A stretch of 64,000 bases of DNA from JAICYJ01 sp963737445 (GCA_963737445.1 CAVTSO010000009.1:124001-188000); one strand, 5' to 3'; positions 1 through 9,482 are shown, counted from the first letter of the stretch. The notes: generated by a model not told the origin, from the sequence alone. A program made the numbers and translations.

Positions 1-44
1 AGCAGGCGCAGCTGGCCGCCTTCTGGGACCGCCTCGACTCGTAG
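1..44 (+). CDS. C-terminal end of an unidentified protein (truncated by window start)
   Basis: The third reading frame is open from the first bases to a TAG at 42-44 and encodes the tail QAQLAAFWDRLDS. The next gene begins 10 bases later on the same strand, so the two probably share a transcript. Too little is left to name the protein. Confidence 0.5.
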   Translation, partial: QAQLAAFWDRLDS

Positions 45-54
45 CAGCCCGCGC

Positions 55-528
55 ATGACCGAGCTCGTCACCGCCTACCAGTTCTACCTGACCGTGCACA
101 TCCTGGCAGCGGTCGTGTGGGTGGGCGGCGCCACCATCACCCAGGTCTACGCCGCCCGCGCGATGGCCGACCCCAGCCCGGAGCGGCTGGTCGTCTTCGC
201 ACGCGACGCCGCGTTCGTGGGCAAGACCATGTTCACGCCCGCCTCGCTGGTGCTGGTCGTGTTCGGATTCCTGCTCGTCAACGAGGGCAACTGGTCGCTC
301 GGCAGCACCTGGCTGATCTTCGCGCTGGCCGTGTTCGCGGCCTCGTTCGCCGTCGGCGTCGGCTTCCTGGCACCCGAGTCGGCCCGCATCGCCCGCGCCA
401 TCGAGCTACACGGCGTCGGATCGACCGAGGCCACCCGGCGGATCGAGCGGATCTTCCTGGTCAGCCGCATCGAGCTGCTGTTCCTGATGCTGGTGGTCGT
501 GGACATGGTGGTCAAACCGGGCCTGTAG
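55..528 (+). CDS. DUF2269-like integral membrane protein
   Basis: A 157-residue protein with four hydrophobic segments at about residues 8-30, 57-77, 84-106 and 133-154. The first helix carries HILAAVVWVGG, the His/Trp-Gly pattern typical of DUF2269 predicted membrane proteins. Biochemical function is unknown for the family. The ATG lies 10 nt after the preceding stop and no separate promoter box is evident, so it is probably the last gene of an upstream operon; leuS downstream has its own -10 box. The family call rests on motif recognition only. Confidence 0.7.
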   Translation: MTELVTAYQFYLTVHILAAVVWVGGATITQVYAARAMADPSPERLVVFARDAAFVGKTMFTPASLVLVVFGFLLVNEGNWSLGSTWLIFALAVFAASFAVGVGFLAPESARIARAIELHGVGSTEATRRIERIFLVSRIELLFLMLVVVDMVVKPGL

Positions 529-563
529 AAACGGGGGAGGGGCAGGCGGAGGCGCCGCTTCCG

Positions 564-569
564 TAGAAT
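564..569 (+). promoter_or_regulatory. -10-like box (TAGAAT) of leuS
   Basis: TAGAAT ends 9 nt before the leuS ATG at 579. No Shine-Dalgarno sequence fits in the gap, so transcription would begin at or within a few bases of the start codon. The same arrangement recurs at many genes in this window. Confidence 0.5.
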
Positions 570-578
570 GCAGGGCCC

Positions 579-3041
579 ATGGAACGCTACGACCCCGCAG
601 CGATCGAGGCCCGCTGGCAGAAGATCTGGCACGACCAGCGGATCCACGAGGTGCCCAACCCGGAGCCCGGTGAGGACACCTCGAAGCTGATGTACGTGCT
701 GGAGATGCTGCCCTACCCGTCGGGCGAGCTGCACATGGGGCACGTCAAGAACTACACGATGGGCGACGTGGTCACGCTCTACAAGCGGCGCAACGGATGG
801 CGCGTGATGCACCCGATGGGCTACGACGCATTCGGCCTGCCGGCCGAGAACGCGGCCATCAAGAGCGGCAAGCACCCGAGCGTGTCGACGCGCGAGAACA
901 TCGAGGCGATCCGCGTGCAGATGCGCCGCATGGGCTGGTCGATCGACTGGACGCGGGAGCTGTCCACCTCCGAGCCCGACTACTACCGGTGGACGCAGTG
1001 GATCTTCCTGCGGCTGTTCGAGGCGGGCCTGGCCTACCGCAAGAACGCGGCCGTCAAGTGGTGCCCCAACGACCAGACGGTGCTGGCCAACGAGCAGGTG
1101 ATCGACGGCCACTGCGAGCGCTGCGGCGCCGAGGTCGAGGCCAAGAACCTGGAGCAGTGGTTCTTCAAGATCACCGACTACGCGCAGCGCCTGCTGGACG
1201 ACCTGGCCGAGGTGCGATGGCCGGAGCGGGTCGTGACCATGCAGCGCAACTGGATCGGCCGCAGCGAGGGTGCCGAGGTCACGTTCCGGGTCGAGCATGA
1301 CACGTCGATCGAGCTGCCGGTGTTCACCACGCGCCCGGACACGCTGTACGGCGCCACCTTCTTCGTCCTGGCTCCCGAGCACCCGCTGTCGGCGGAGCTG
1401 GCGCGCGGCACCGATCAGGAGCAGGCGGTGGCCGACTACGTCCGGCACACGTCGGCGCTGTCAGAGGTGGAGCGGTCATCCGAGAAGGAGAAGACCGGCG
1501 TTTTCACCGGGCGCAACGTAGTCAACCCAGTAAACGGCGAGGCGATTCCGGTGTGGGTGGCCGACTACGTATTGATGGAGTACGGCACCGGCGCGGTGAT
1601 GGCGGTGCCTGCTCACGACGAGCGCGACTTCGAGTTCGCGGAGAAGTTCGGGCTGCCGGTGCGCCAGGTGGTGGCGCCCCGCGACGGCGATACCGACGTC
1701 GAGGGTGCGTTCGTCGCGCACAGCGCCGACGAGGTGCTGATCAACTCGGCGGCGTTCACCGGCATGCCGGCGCCGGAGGGCAAGCGCGCCATCATCGAGT
1801 GGCTGGAGGGCGAGGGATCGGGGCACGGGCGCGTGGCCTTCCGCCTGCGCGACTGGCTGCTGTCACGGCAGCGCTACTGGGGCTGCCCGATCCCGATCGT
1901 GCACTGCGAGTCGTGCGGCGTCGTGCCCGTGCCGGACGACCAGCTGCCGGTGGTGCTGCCCCAGGTCGAGGACTTCGCCCCCAAGGGCCGCTCCCCGCTG
2001 GCCGCCGCCGAGGACTGGGTGCGGGTGTCGTGCCCAAGTTGCGGCGGCCCGGGCCGGCGCGAGACCGACACGATGGACACGTTCGTGGACTCGTCCTGGT
2101 ACTACATGCGCTACGCGGATCCCCAGAACGCGACCGCGCCGTTCCAGCGGGACATCGTCGACACCTGGCTGCCCGTCGACCAGTACATCGGCGGCGTCGA
2201 GCACGCGATCCTGCACCTGATGTACGCGCGCTTCTTCACCAAGGCGCTGTACGACCTGGGGCACCTTGGCTTCACGGAGCCGTTCGCGAACCTGTTCACC
2301 CAGGGGATGATCTACTACCACGGCGCCAAGATGTCCAAGTCGCGGGGCAACATCATCAACCCCGACGAGTACATCGAGCGCTACGGCGCCGACACCATGC
2401 GGCTGTACACGCTGTTCCTGGGGCCGCCCGAGCAGGACGCCGAGTGGCAGGACTCTGGCGTGGCCGGCCAGCACCGGTTCCTGGCGCGGCTGTGGAGGCT
2501 GACGAACGAGGTCGTTGCCAGTAATGGCACCGGCATCCCGGAGGCCGTTGCGGCCGACGGCCCCGGCGGCGACATGGTGCGCAAGGCGCACTGGGCGATC
2601 GACAAGGTCAGCGCCGACATCGGCGATCGGTTCTCGTTCAACACGGCGCAGTCGGCGGTGCACGAGCTGGTGACGGCGATCCAGGACACACCCGTGGCGA
2701 GTGGCGAGCAACGTCGTTTCGCCACGGCCACGGCGGTCAGCCTGATCCACCCGTACGCGCCGCACATCGCCTGCGAGCTGTGGAAGCGGCTGGGCGGCGA
2801 GCGGCTGTGGGACGTTCCCTGGCCCGTCGCCGATCCGGAGATGCTGGCCAGCGACACCGTCACCTACGCGGTGCAGGTGAACGGCAAGCTGCGCGGAGAC
2901 GTGGGCGTGCCGGCCGACGCGGTCGAGGACGAGGTGGTCGCGGCGGCCCGCGCGGTTCCGAACGTCGCCGCCTACCTGGACGGCGCCGAGGTGCGAAAGA
3001 CGATCTTCGTGCCGGGGCGGCTGGTCAACTTCGTCGCCTAG
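579..3041 (+). CDS. leuS: Leucyl-tRNA synthetase
   Basis: Charges tRNA-Leu with leucine in the cytoplasm. The 820 residues hold the class I HIGH motif as HMGH (residues 52-55) after PYPSGEL, zinc-binding-type Cys pairs near residue 165-185 (CPNDQ, CERCG), a CP1 editing domain with TTRPDTLYG and VMAVPAHDERD, and KMSKS at 584-588. Length is normal for bacterial LeuRS and the reading frame is intact. The ATG is chosen because a TAGAAT -10 box ends 9 nt upstream. comEA follows after about 140 bp. LeuS next to comEA/comEC also fits the conserved neighbourhood that continues with holA. Confidence 0.98.
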   Translation: MERYDPAAIEARWQKIWHDQRIHEVPNPEPGEDTSKLMYVLEMLPYPSGELHMGHVKNYTMGDVVTLYKRRNGWRVMHPMGYDAFGLPAENAAIKSGKHPSVSTRENIEAIRVQMRRMGWSIDWTRELSTSEPDYYRWTQWIFLRLFEAGLAYRKNAAVKWCPNDQTVLANEQVIDGHCERCGAEVEAKNLEQWFFKITDYAQRLLDDLAEVRWPERVVTMQRNWIGRSEGAEVTFRVEHDTSIELPVFTTRPDTLYGATFFVLAPEHPLSAELARGTDQEQAVADYVRHTSALSEVERSSEKEKTGVFTGRNVVNPVNGEAIPVWVADYVLMEYGTGAVMAVPAHDERDFEFAEKFGLPVRQVVAPRDGDTDVEGAFVAHSADEVLINSAAFTGMPAPEGKRAIIEWLEGEGSGHGRVAFRLRDWLLSRQRYWGCPIPIVHCESCGVVPVPDDQLPVVLPQVEDFAPKGRSPLAAAEDWVRVSCPSCGGPGRRETDTMDTFVDSSWYYMRYADPQNATAPFQRDIVDTWLPVDQYIGGVEHAILHLMYARFFTKALYDLGHLGFTEPFANLFTQGMIYYHGAKMSKSRGNIINPDEYIERYGADTMRLYTLFLGPPEQDAEWQDSGVAGQHRFLARLWRLTNEVVASNGTGIPEAVAADGPGGDMVRKAHWAIDKVSADIGDRFSFNTAQSAVHELVTAIQDTPVASGEQRRFATATAVSLIHPYAPHIACELWKRLGGERLWDVPWPVADPEMLASDTVTYAVQVNGKLRGDVGVPADAVEDEVVAAARAVPNVAAYLDGAEVRKTIFVPGRLVNFVA

Positions 3042-3184
3042 ATGGGCGAGCCGCCGCCCAGGCCCCGAGGAGCCCCCCGGCTCGTGCCGGCTTCGCCGCT
3101 CGGCTCACTGGTCGAGCCAGATCGAAACGCTTTCGTCACCTTTCGTGACTGACACCTGACAGGCCCCGCGGCGAACATCGCCGC

Positions 3185-3757
3185 ATGCTTCCGATCTCAC
3201 CCCAGCGACTGGCCGTCTACGCGGCCGTGGCGGTCGCGGTGCTCGTGATCGGCTGGCGCAGCCAGTCCGGCTCGCCGCCGACCGCCTATCCGGAGCCGGC
3301 AGCCGCGACGGCGACGGCTCCGGACTCATCGGCCGCGCCGGCGGTGGTGGTGGTCGACGTGGTCGGCGCCGTGCGTCGGCCGGGGGTCTACCGCCTGCCC
3401 GGCGCCGCCCGCGTGCTGGACGCGGTGCACAAAGCACGGCCAACCGGCCGCGCCGACCTGGCCGGCCTGAACCTGGCCGCGCGGCTGGCGGACGGCGAGC
3501 AGGTGGTGGTGCCAAAGCGCGGCGGTGGGGCAGCGGCCGTGGCCCCGGTGGCGGGCAGTGCCGACGCGCCCGTGCACCTCAACTCGGCCACGCTCGAGCA
3601 GCTGGAGACCCTCGACGGCATCGGGCCGGCGCTGGCTCAGCGGATCATCGACTACCGCAGCATGCATGGCGGCTTCCACTCGCTGGACGAGCTCGACAAC
3701 GTGAGCGGGTTCGGCCCGGCGCGGATGGCCGCGCTGCACGGCCATGTGGCGCTGTGA
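3185..3757 (+). CDS. comEA: ComEA-type DNA-binding competence protein
   Basis: A 190-residue protein with an N-terminal membrane anchor (about residues 8-22, VYAAVAVAVLVIGW), a short Pro/Ala-rich linker, an SLBB-type domain starting at VVVVDVVGAVRRPGVY and ending in LADGEQVVVP, and a C-terminal helix-hairpin-helix pair (LETLDGIGPALAQRIIDYR and LDNVSGFGPARMAAL). In the family the anchored protein binds incoming double-stranded DNA outside the membrane. Its TGA overlaps the GTG start of comEC, which indicates translational coupling. The pair argues for a DNA-uptake role, but a full competence machinery is not visible here. Confidence 0.9.
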   Translation: MLPISPQRLAVYAAVAVAVLVIGWRSQSGSPPTAYPEPAAATATAPDSSAAPAVVVVDVVGAVRRPGVYRLPGAARVLDAVHKARPTGRADLAGLNLAARLADGEQVVVPKRGGGAAAVAPVAGSADAPVHLNSATLEQLETLDGIGPALAQRIIDYRSMHGGFHSLDELDNVSGFGPARMAALHGHVAL

Positions 3758-4965
3758 CCCGCCCACCCGGTTGGTTGTGGCAATCGTGGCCGGCCTGGTG
3801 GCGGCGGCCTTCGGCCATCCGTTGGTGTCGCTGCTGGCGGCGATCCCGTGGCGTCCACGGGCGCCTGTTCATGGCCGTCGCGCTGGCGGCGGCGCTGTGG
3901 GGCGGCATGCGGGTGGCGGCGCTGCAGCACCGGGCGCTGGTGCCGGGCCCGATCGGTGGCGTCGTGATCGTGACCGGCGCGCCCAGCGGGGACCGTGCCG
4001 TCGCGCGCGTGGTGGCCGGCCGCGAGGACGTGCTGCTGCAGGCGCCGGGCTACCGGCCGCAGCTGGGCGGGATCTACCGGGTGACCGGCCGGCTGCGGGA
4101 GATCGACCCGCCGGTGCGCGACTACTACGCGAGCCAGGGGGTGCACCTGGAGCTGCGTGGGTCGCGGCTGGTGTGGCTGGCCGACCGGGGCGGGGGATGG
4201 GGTGTGATCGACGGCCTGCACCGCGACGCGCTGCGCCGCCTGGGCGCGGACGGCGACCCTCCGGCCGACCGGGCGCTCGTCGCCGGCGTCACGCTGGGCG
4301 AGACCGGAGCGCTGCCGGCGGACGTGCGCGCGGAGTTCCGCACGTCCGGGCTGTATCACCTGGTGGCGGTTTCGGGTCAGAACGTGGCGCTGGTCGTGAT
4401 CTTCGCGCTGGCCTGCCTGGCGCTGCTGGGCGTGATCGGCCCGCCGGCTCGGGTGGTCGCGGCTGGAATTACGGTCATCTACGTGCTGGTCACCGGCGCC
4501 GGGCCGTCGATCGTGCGGGCGGGTGTCGCGGGCGCGCTGGTGGCGGTGGCCTGGCTGGCATCGCGGCCGGTGGCGCGCTGGCACCTGCTGGCCTGCGGCG
4601 CGGCTGTGGTGCTGGCCCTGAACCCGCTCGATCTGTTCAACCCGGGCTTCCAGCTCAGCTTCGCGGCGGTGTGGGCGATCTTCGCGGTGGCACCGCGGCT
4701 GCAGGGCTCGTCGGGGTCGGCTGTCGCCTTGTCGGTGGCCTGCACGCTTGTCACGACCCCGATCGCCTGGTGGCACTTCGGACGGCTGGCCCCGCTGTCG
4801 GTACCGGCCAACCTGCTGGCTTTGCCGGCGGTGGGCCCGCTACTGGGATGCGGGCTGTCCGCGATCCTGCTCGGCTCGGTCTGGCCGCCCCTGGCGACCC
4901 CGCCGCTGATGCTGGCCGACCTGCTGGCGGGCTACCTGCTGTGGGTGGCGCGGCTGTGCTCCTGA
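3754..4965 (+). CDS. comEC: ComEC/Rec2-family membrane channel, short form without lactamase domain
   Basis: A polytopic membrane protein of 403 residues. The N-terminal part (DUF4131-like, residues about 1-150) is followed by the Competence domain, marked by GVTLGETGALP, LYHLVAVSGQNVALV and a run of hydrophobic helices to the end. ComEC forms the channel for single-stranded DNA across the cytoplasmic membrane. Family members often run 650-800 residues with a C-terminal metallo-beta-lactamase domain; this one stops right after the Competence domain and no HxHxDH motif appears in any frame downstream. The GTG start overlaps the comEA stop as GTGA. A perfect 11-bp hairpin follows 25 nt after the stop, so the truncation looks like the real gene end. 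Confidence 0.85.
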   Translation: MTRPPGWLWQSWPAWWRRPSAIRWCRCWRRSRGVHGRLFMAVALAAALWGGMRVAALQHRALVPGPIGGVVIVTGAPSGDRAVARVVAGREDVLLQAPGYRPQLGGIYRVTGRLREIDPPVRDYYASQGVHLELRGSRLVWLADRGGGWGVIDGLHRDALRRLGADGDPPADRALVAGVTLGETGALPADVRAEFRTSGLYHLVAVSGQNVALVVIFALACLALLGVIGPPARVVAAGITVIYVLVTGAGPSIVRAGVAGALVAVAWLASRPVARWHLLACGAAVVLALNPLDLFNPGFQLSFAAVWAIFAVAPRLQGSSGSAVALSVACTLVTTPIAWWHFGRLAPLSVPANLLALPAVGPLLGCGLSAILLGSVWPPLATPPLMLADLLAGYLLWVARLCS

Positions 4966-4990
4966 GTCTTCCGGGTCGCAAGAGTGCCCG

Positions 4991-5019
4991 GTGGGCCCGG
5001 GCGTGCAACCCGGGCCCAC
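4991..5019 (+). terminator. Hairpin terminator after comEC
   Basis: GTGGGCCCGGG (4991-5001) and CCCGGGCCCAC (5009-5019) form a perfect 11-bp stem with a 7-nt loop. There is no T run, as is common in GC-rich actinobacteria. Confidence 0.65.
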
Positions 5020-5224
5020 ACTCCCCCTCGCATGTACCGCCTGCGCGCATCGGTGGCGACGTCTGCGCAATCCAGTCGGCGAGAGCGATCGACCACCACA
5101 TTAGGCGCCCGTACGGCTGCGTGGGTTATGGAGCGGTGCACGCCTGGTGGCGAGGTGGAGACGTTCGATCGGAACATCACGGGTCACGCCGCTCACACTT
5201 GCCGCAGCCCCTGGACAACCGATT

Positions 5225-5412
5225 ACGGACAGGGGGAATGTGATCATCACCGGGGGTGGCGGCAGCAGGGATTGCTCGGTGACCGCGCTCTTCGGCGGAC
5301 CCTACTTCTCGACCATCCACGACAGCGTCGTAGGCGGCAAGGTGATATTCCGCTACGCGCACAGCCTGCTGGTTCGGGTTGATTCGCACCCAGGTGGGCG
5401 GCAACGTCAGGA
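5225..5412 (+). pseudogene. Remnant of a repeat-type exported protein
   Basis: One frame reads GNVIITGGGG, then SVVGGKVIF; the remainder continues in another frame as ACWFGLIRTQVGGNVRI before a TGA. The GGNV-x-I pattern spaced around a CWFG core resembles short internally repetitive secreted proteins of actinobacteria. No complete frame or start can be built, so I read it as a broken fragment. The 4966-5480 interval otherwise holds only the two hairpins. Assignment to a family is tentative. Confidence 0.3.
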
Positions 5413-5433
5413 TCTGACAGCACGCTGATTCTC

Positions 5434-5462
5434 GGAAGACCCGCCCTGGCGACGGGCCTTCC
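5434..5462. terminator. Bidirectional hairpin between convergent units
   Basis: GGAAGACCCG (5434-5443) pairs with CGGGCCTTCC (5453-5462) with one mismatch and a 9-nt loop. It lies 20 nt beyond the end of the minus-strand citrate synthase gene and can serve both directions. Confidence 0.5.
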
Positions 5463-5481
5463 GCTGTCGGCGGCGGGCGGG

Positions 5482-6591
5482 CTACACGCCGGCGGGCAGC
5501 GGGCGCTGTTCGGGGCCGACGTAGCGGGCGTCGGGGCGGATCAGCCGGCCGTGCTCGGCCTGCTCGAGCGCGTGGGCGCTCCAGCCCGCGGTGCGGGCGA
5601 CCGCGAACGCCGGCGTGTAGAGGTCGGTCATCAGGCCGACTCCGTCGAGCACGATCGACGCGTAGTACTCGACGTTGGTCTTCAGCGGCCGGTCGGGCTT
5701 GTGCTCGGCCAGCAGCCGCAGCGCCACGTCCTCGACGTCGATCGCCAGCTTCAGCCAGTCGGCGTCGGCTGCCAGCCGCTCCGCCACCGCCGCAGTGCTC
5801 GCGCGCGCGGATCCATCGTCTTGTAGACGCGGTGGCCGAACCCCATCAGCCGCTCGCCGCGGGCCAGCGCCTGGCGGATCCATGACCTCCGCGTGCTCGA
5901 CGTCGCCGATCTGGGTCAGCTGGTCGCGCACCTCGCTGAGGGTGCACCGCCATGCAGCCGTCCCTTGAGCGCGCCGACGGCACCGCAGACGGCGCTGGCC
6001 AGGTCGGACTGCGTGGACTGGTGATCACGCGGGCGGTGAAGGTGGACGCGTTCAGCCCGTGCTCGGCACAGACGATGAAGTACGCGTCCAGCGCCCGCGC
6101 CTCGCGCGGGGTCGGGCTCCTCGCCCGTGATCGCGTAGCAGCAGCCGCGCGGCGGTGCCCAGCGTGCGCCGCGCGCGCCAGTTCACCGGCTGCTGGCTGT
6201 CGCGCAGCCGTGCGAAGGCGCCGACCGCGGCGGGCGCCAGCGCGATCAGCTCGCGCGCCTGCTCGGCTGTCGGCGGCCACGTCCATGCGCCGCTCTGCGC
6301 CGAACGCCGAGAACGCCGTGCGCAGGGCATCCAGCGGGGCGCACGAGGTGGGCAGCGCGCGCAGCGCGCCGAGCACGGTCGGCGGAAGCTCGCCGGCGGC
6401 AGCACCTCGTCGCGCATGGCCAGCTCGCCGTCGAGCAGCAGGCCGACCACGCGGTCATAGCTGCCATGCTCGGCCAGATCGCCGATCTCGTAGCCGCGGT
6501 AGAGCAGCCGTCCCGCCTGGCCGTCGACCAGCGTGATCGAGGTCTCAGCCGCAATCACGCCCTCGAGCCCGCTGTTGACATCCGATGCCAT
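5482..6591 (-). CDS. gltA: Citrate synthase (several frameshifts in this sequence)
   Basis: Condenses oxaloacetate and acetyl-CoA to citrate, entry step of the TCA cycle. Reading across frames recovers a normal-length protein (about 369 residues): N-terminus MASDVNSGLEGVIAAETSIT, then LLYRGYEIGDLAEHGSYD, the active-site histidine region CAEHGLNASTFTARV, the second histidine region MGFGHRVYKTMDPR (about 5,820-5,870) and a C-terminus in LKTNVEYYASIVLDG. At least six single-base shifts between about 5,810 and 6,390 break the frame, yet the total length stays right and all motifs survive. That argues for sequence errors, not a pseudogene. It interrupts the usual comEC-holA order. The start is ATG at 6591. 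Confidence 0.85.
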
Positions 6592-6658
6592 CGGGGCGCG
6601 ATTGTAGCCCGCGCGCCGATCCGGGCGTGCAGCGGCGCCGTCGTGCGACAATGCGGGC

Positions 6659-7114
6659 ATGAAGCTCTCCGCCAAAGCCGACTACGCCGTCCGGGCGGTG
6701 CTGGTGCTGGCGTCCCACGAGGGCCCGCATCCGCTCAAGGGCGAGCTGATCGCGGCGTCGCCAGGATCTGCCGCTGAAGTTCGTCGAGAACATCCTGGGC
6801 GAGCTGAAGCACGCCGGCATGGTGGTATCGCAGCGCGGCCCGGAGGGCGGCTACCAGCTGGCGGTGCCGGCCGAGACGATCACGTGGCCGAGGTGATCCG
6901 TGTCGTCGACGGGCCGCTGGCGGCGGTCGCCGGCATGCGGCCCGAGGCGATCAGCTACCCGCCGGGCGCCGAGGCGCTGCCGGATGTGTGGTTGCAGGCC
7001 CGCTCGCAGCTGCGCTCGGTGCTCGAGAAGTGACGTTCGCCGACCTCGTCGAGCGGTCCGGAGCGCGCCGCCAAGGTCGAGGTCACGGCCGCAGGAGAGG
7101 GCGGTGGCGCATAA
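6659..7114 (+). CDS. Rrf2-family transcriptional regulator (frameshifted)
   Basis: Starts MKLSAKADYAVRAVLVLASH, the winged-helix N-terminus of Rrf2/IscR-type regulators, and continues across an inserted base near 6,761 as LKFVENILGELKHAGMVVS and RGPEGGYQLA, then across a deletion near 6,884 as VAEVIRVVDGPLAAVAG. As written, a stop appears at 7033, but one missing G there restores the typical tail VTFADLVE and an end near 7114. No cysteine is seen, so an Fe-S cluster like that of IscR is unlikely; a CymR-like cluster-free sensor is possible. A GACAAT box ends 6 nt before the ATG. Its target is unknown; it is divergent from gltA. Confidence 0.75.
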
Positions 7115-8055
7115 GCCGGCGTACCTGATCGCCGGCAGCGACTGGCCCAAGGTCGAGGCCGCCGCCGTTCGCCTGCGAAGCCAGTTCGACCGGACGAGGC
7201 GTCGAGCAGATCACGGTCGGCGAGGAGATGCGGCGACGAGATCGTGGTCGCATCGTGCAACTCGCTGGGCCTGCTGGGCGGTGAGCGGCTGGTGCTGGTG
7301 CGCGGCGGCGAGAGCCTGGACGAGGCGCAGGTGCAGGGCGATCGCCGGCTACCTGGCCGATCCCACGCCCGACACGTGCCTGGCCATGTTCGGCGGCAAG
7401 GGGGTCGCCGCAGGACGGCCCGCTGGCCACCGCCGTCGCCGGGCCGGCGACGTCCGCATCTTCGACCGCCCGACGAAAAGGAGGCCGCCAGTGGGTGGTC
7501 AAGCGCTTCTCCGAGCGGGGATCTCCTGCCCCCGCCGTCGCCCGGCGGATCGTGAAGCGGGCCGGCATGGAGATCGGCGACCTCGCGCTGGAGGTCGAGA
7601 AGGTCGCCGCCTACGCGGCGGCGAGGCGCCCGACGCGAGGCCGACGTCGACCTGCTCGTGGCCGGCGAGATGGACATCAAGCCCTGGAACATGACCGATG
7701 CCTGGGGCCGGCGCGACGCCGGCCGGCGTGATCGAGTTCGCGACCGCCGACATCGAGAGGCCCGACGACGTGCACCGCATGCTCGGCCATCTTCGCCAAC
7801 CACGTGCGCCGCGTCCGCCAGGCGCTGCTGGTGATGGAGGCGGGCGGGTCGACCGAGGCGAGGTGCAGAAGCAGCTGGGGCTGCGTCGCCGTACCAGGCG
7901 CAGGGGCTGTGCCGGCAGGCACGGCGTTCAGCGAGCCGGAGCTGGCGGATGCAGTCGTGCGGCTGGCCGAGCTGGACGAGGCGATCAAGGGCGGCAGCCG
8001 GCTCGACCCGCGGCTCGAGCTGGAGCTGGCGCTGGTCGAGATCAGCGGCGAATGA
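7104..8055 (+). CDS. holA: DNA polymerase III delta subunit (frameshifted)
   Basis: Clamp-loader subunit that opens the beta clamp. The frame begins at GTG with AHKPAYLIAGSDWPKVEAA and can be followed through about nine single-base shifts: SCNSLGLLGGERLVLVRGGE, LAMFGGKGV, WVVKRFSERG, RRIVKRAGMEIGDLALEVEK, RRVRQALLVMEAGG and finally ELADAVVRLAELDEAIKGG to LELELALVEISGE. Reconstructed length is about 317 residues, usual for HolA. Position downstream of comEC and near rpsT matches the classic neighbourhood. All shifts look like indels in short G/C runs, so the gene is probably intact in the organism. Confidence 0.85.
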
Positions 8056-8703
8056 GCGCGCAGACGGCCGCCGCCGCGATGGCCGCGCTGGTCTCGCTGG
8101 CGTGTACCGCGGTGATCGCGGAGCGGCTGGCGCGGCGCCCGTCGCGGCCGGCTCCGCTGATCGCGTGGCTGATCGGGTTCTCGCTGTTCACGGTTGCCAC
8201 CGGCTGCCTCTGGTACGGCGCGCGCGAGGGCTGGACCGAGGGCGTGTTCCGGCTCTACTACCTGACCGGCGGCGATCCTGGTCGTGCCCTACCTGGCCGT
8301 CGGCGAGCTGCTGCTGGTGGCGCCCGGGCGCCGCGCCACGCGGCTGGTGGTGGCCACGATGCTGTGGGTCACGTTCGCCTCGACGGCGGCGGTGCTGGCC
8401 GCGCAGGTCGACCCGGCCGAGCTGGCCCGGGCCGGGGCGACGCCGCCCAACGGCGCGATGGGCGGCCCTTGGACGACGATCCTTGCAGCCGTTCTCAACA
8501 CGGTCGGCACGCTGGTGCTGCTGATCGGCTCGATCGCATCGGCGCGGCGCCGCCGTGACCCGCGTCCGCTGCTGGTGGCGGCCGGCGTGGCCGTGATCGC
8601 GCTGGCATCGACCGCCACCCGGCTGGACATGTACGCGCTGTTCGCGCTGGGGCAGGCGCTGGGCATCGTGCTGATCCTGGCCGGCCTGGTCTGGCGCCGG
8701 TAG
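8052..8703 (+). CDS. Polytopic membrane protein of unknown function (one frameshift)
   Basis: The ATG overlaps the holA stop as ATGA. The protein of about 217 residues has roughly seven hydrophobic segments, beginning TAAAAMAALVSLACTAVIAE and ending ALFALGQALGIVLILAGLVW. One extra base near 8,272 splits it between YYLTGG and VVPYLAVGELLLV; both halves are otherwise clean. I do not recognise the family. Coupling to holA says only that they are co-transcribed. Its TAG is also the first half of the TAGACT box of the next gene. Confidence 0.65.
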
Positions 8704-8715
8704 ACTGGCGGGCCC

Positions 8716-9207
8716 ATGCGCCCCTCCCCAACAGTGGTGACCGCCGCGTTCAGCCGCGCCGCCAAGGCCAGCACGAGCGGGCCTCCACGCGGCATGAGCC
8801 GCCAGTGGGTGGACGCGCTGGCCGCGGTGCCGCTGTTTGCCAGCGTGCCGAAGCGGCACCTGCGCCAGATCGCGAGGCTGGCCGAGCAGGTCACGGTGCG
8901 GGCGGGCGCGCCGGTGGTGTACCGCACGCACAGCGGGCGCGAGTTCTTCGTCGTGCTCGAGGGAACGGCCGTGGTGCGGCCGCCCAGCGGGCTCGGGCAC
9001 ACGATCGGGCCGGGTGACTTCTTCGGCGAGATGTCGGTGATCGACGGCAAGCCGCGTTCGGCGGCGGTGCGGGCCGAGACCGACATGGTGCTGATGATGC
9101 TGGGCCGCCGTCAGTTCATGCAGGTCGTGGAAGAGCAGCCGACGGTGGCGATCGCGATCATGGAGGAGCTGGCCGCACGGGTGCGGCGGCTCGAGGGGTC
9201 CGCCTAG
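8716..9207 (+). CDS. Stand-alone cyclic nucleotide-binding domain protein
   Basis: A 163-residue protein with one CRP-type sensor fold: VPLFASVPKRHLRQIARLAE, then the phosphate-binding cassette DFFGEMSVIDGKPRSAAV, which keeps the Glu and Arg-Ser used for cNMP contact, then a C-helix ending RVRRLEGSA. There is no helix-turn-helix after it, so it is not a CRP regulator by itself; it may sense a nucleotide and act on a partner protein. A TAGACT box ends 9 nt before the ATG. An internal ATG (MSRQWVDAL, residue 27) is an alternative start. A paralogue lies at 31,554. Confidence 0.8.
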   Translation: MRPSPTVVTAAFSRAAKASTSGPPRGMSRQWVDALAAVPLFASVPKRHLRQIARLAEQVTVRAGAPVVYRTHSGREFFVVLEGTAVVRPPSGLGHTIGPGDFFGEMSVIDGKPRSAAVRAETDMVLMMLGRRQFMQVVEEQPTVAIAIMEELAARVRRLEGSA

Positions 9208-9209
9208 AT

Positions 9210-9482
9210 CTAAGCCTCGGCGGGAACGCCGGCGGCCATGCGGGCTGCCTGCGACTTCTTGCGCGCGGCGGTGTTGCGGTGGATAGCGCCCCGCGCGGAG
9301 GCACGGTCGAGCAGCACCGTCAGCTTGCGGTGGGCGTCGGCCACCTGCTCCGTCTCGCCCGCCTCGGCGGCGTCGCTGAGGCGCCGCGAGAGCGTCTTGA
9401 TCTGGGTGCGGTAGCGCAGGTTCTCGAGACGCTGCCGCGCCGCAGTCCGGACCCGCTTTTCCTGTTGCTTCGAATTCGCCAT
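9210..9482 (-). CDS. rpsT: 30S ribosomal protein S20
   Basis: A 90-residue basic protein, MANSKQQEKRVRTAARQRLEN through RGAIHRNTAARKKSQAARMA, which is the S20 signature. It binds 16S rRNA during early 30S assembly. The ATG at 9482 is preferred over an upstream in-frame codon because GGGAGGGG sits about 8 nt before it; a TATGAT box lies further upstream. It converges with the cNMP-binding gene, 2 nt apart. Divergence from the neighbours is also usual for rpsT beside holA. Confidence 0.95.
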   Translation of the reverse strand: MANSKQQEKRVRTAARQRLENLRYRTQIKTLSRRLSDAAEAGETEQVADAHRKLTVLLDRASARGAIHRNTAARKKSQAARMAAGVPAEA

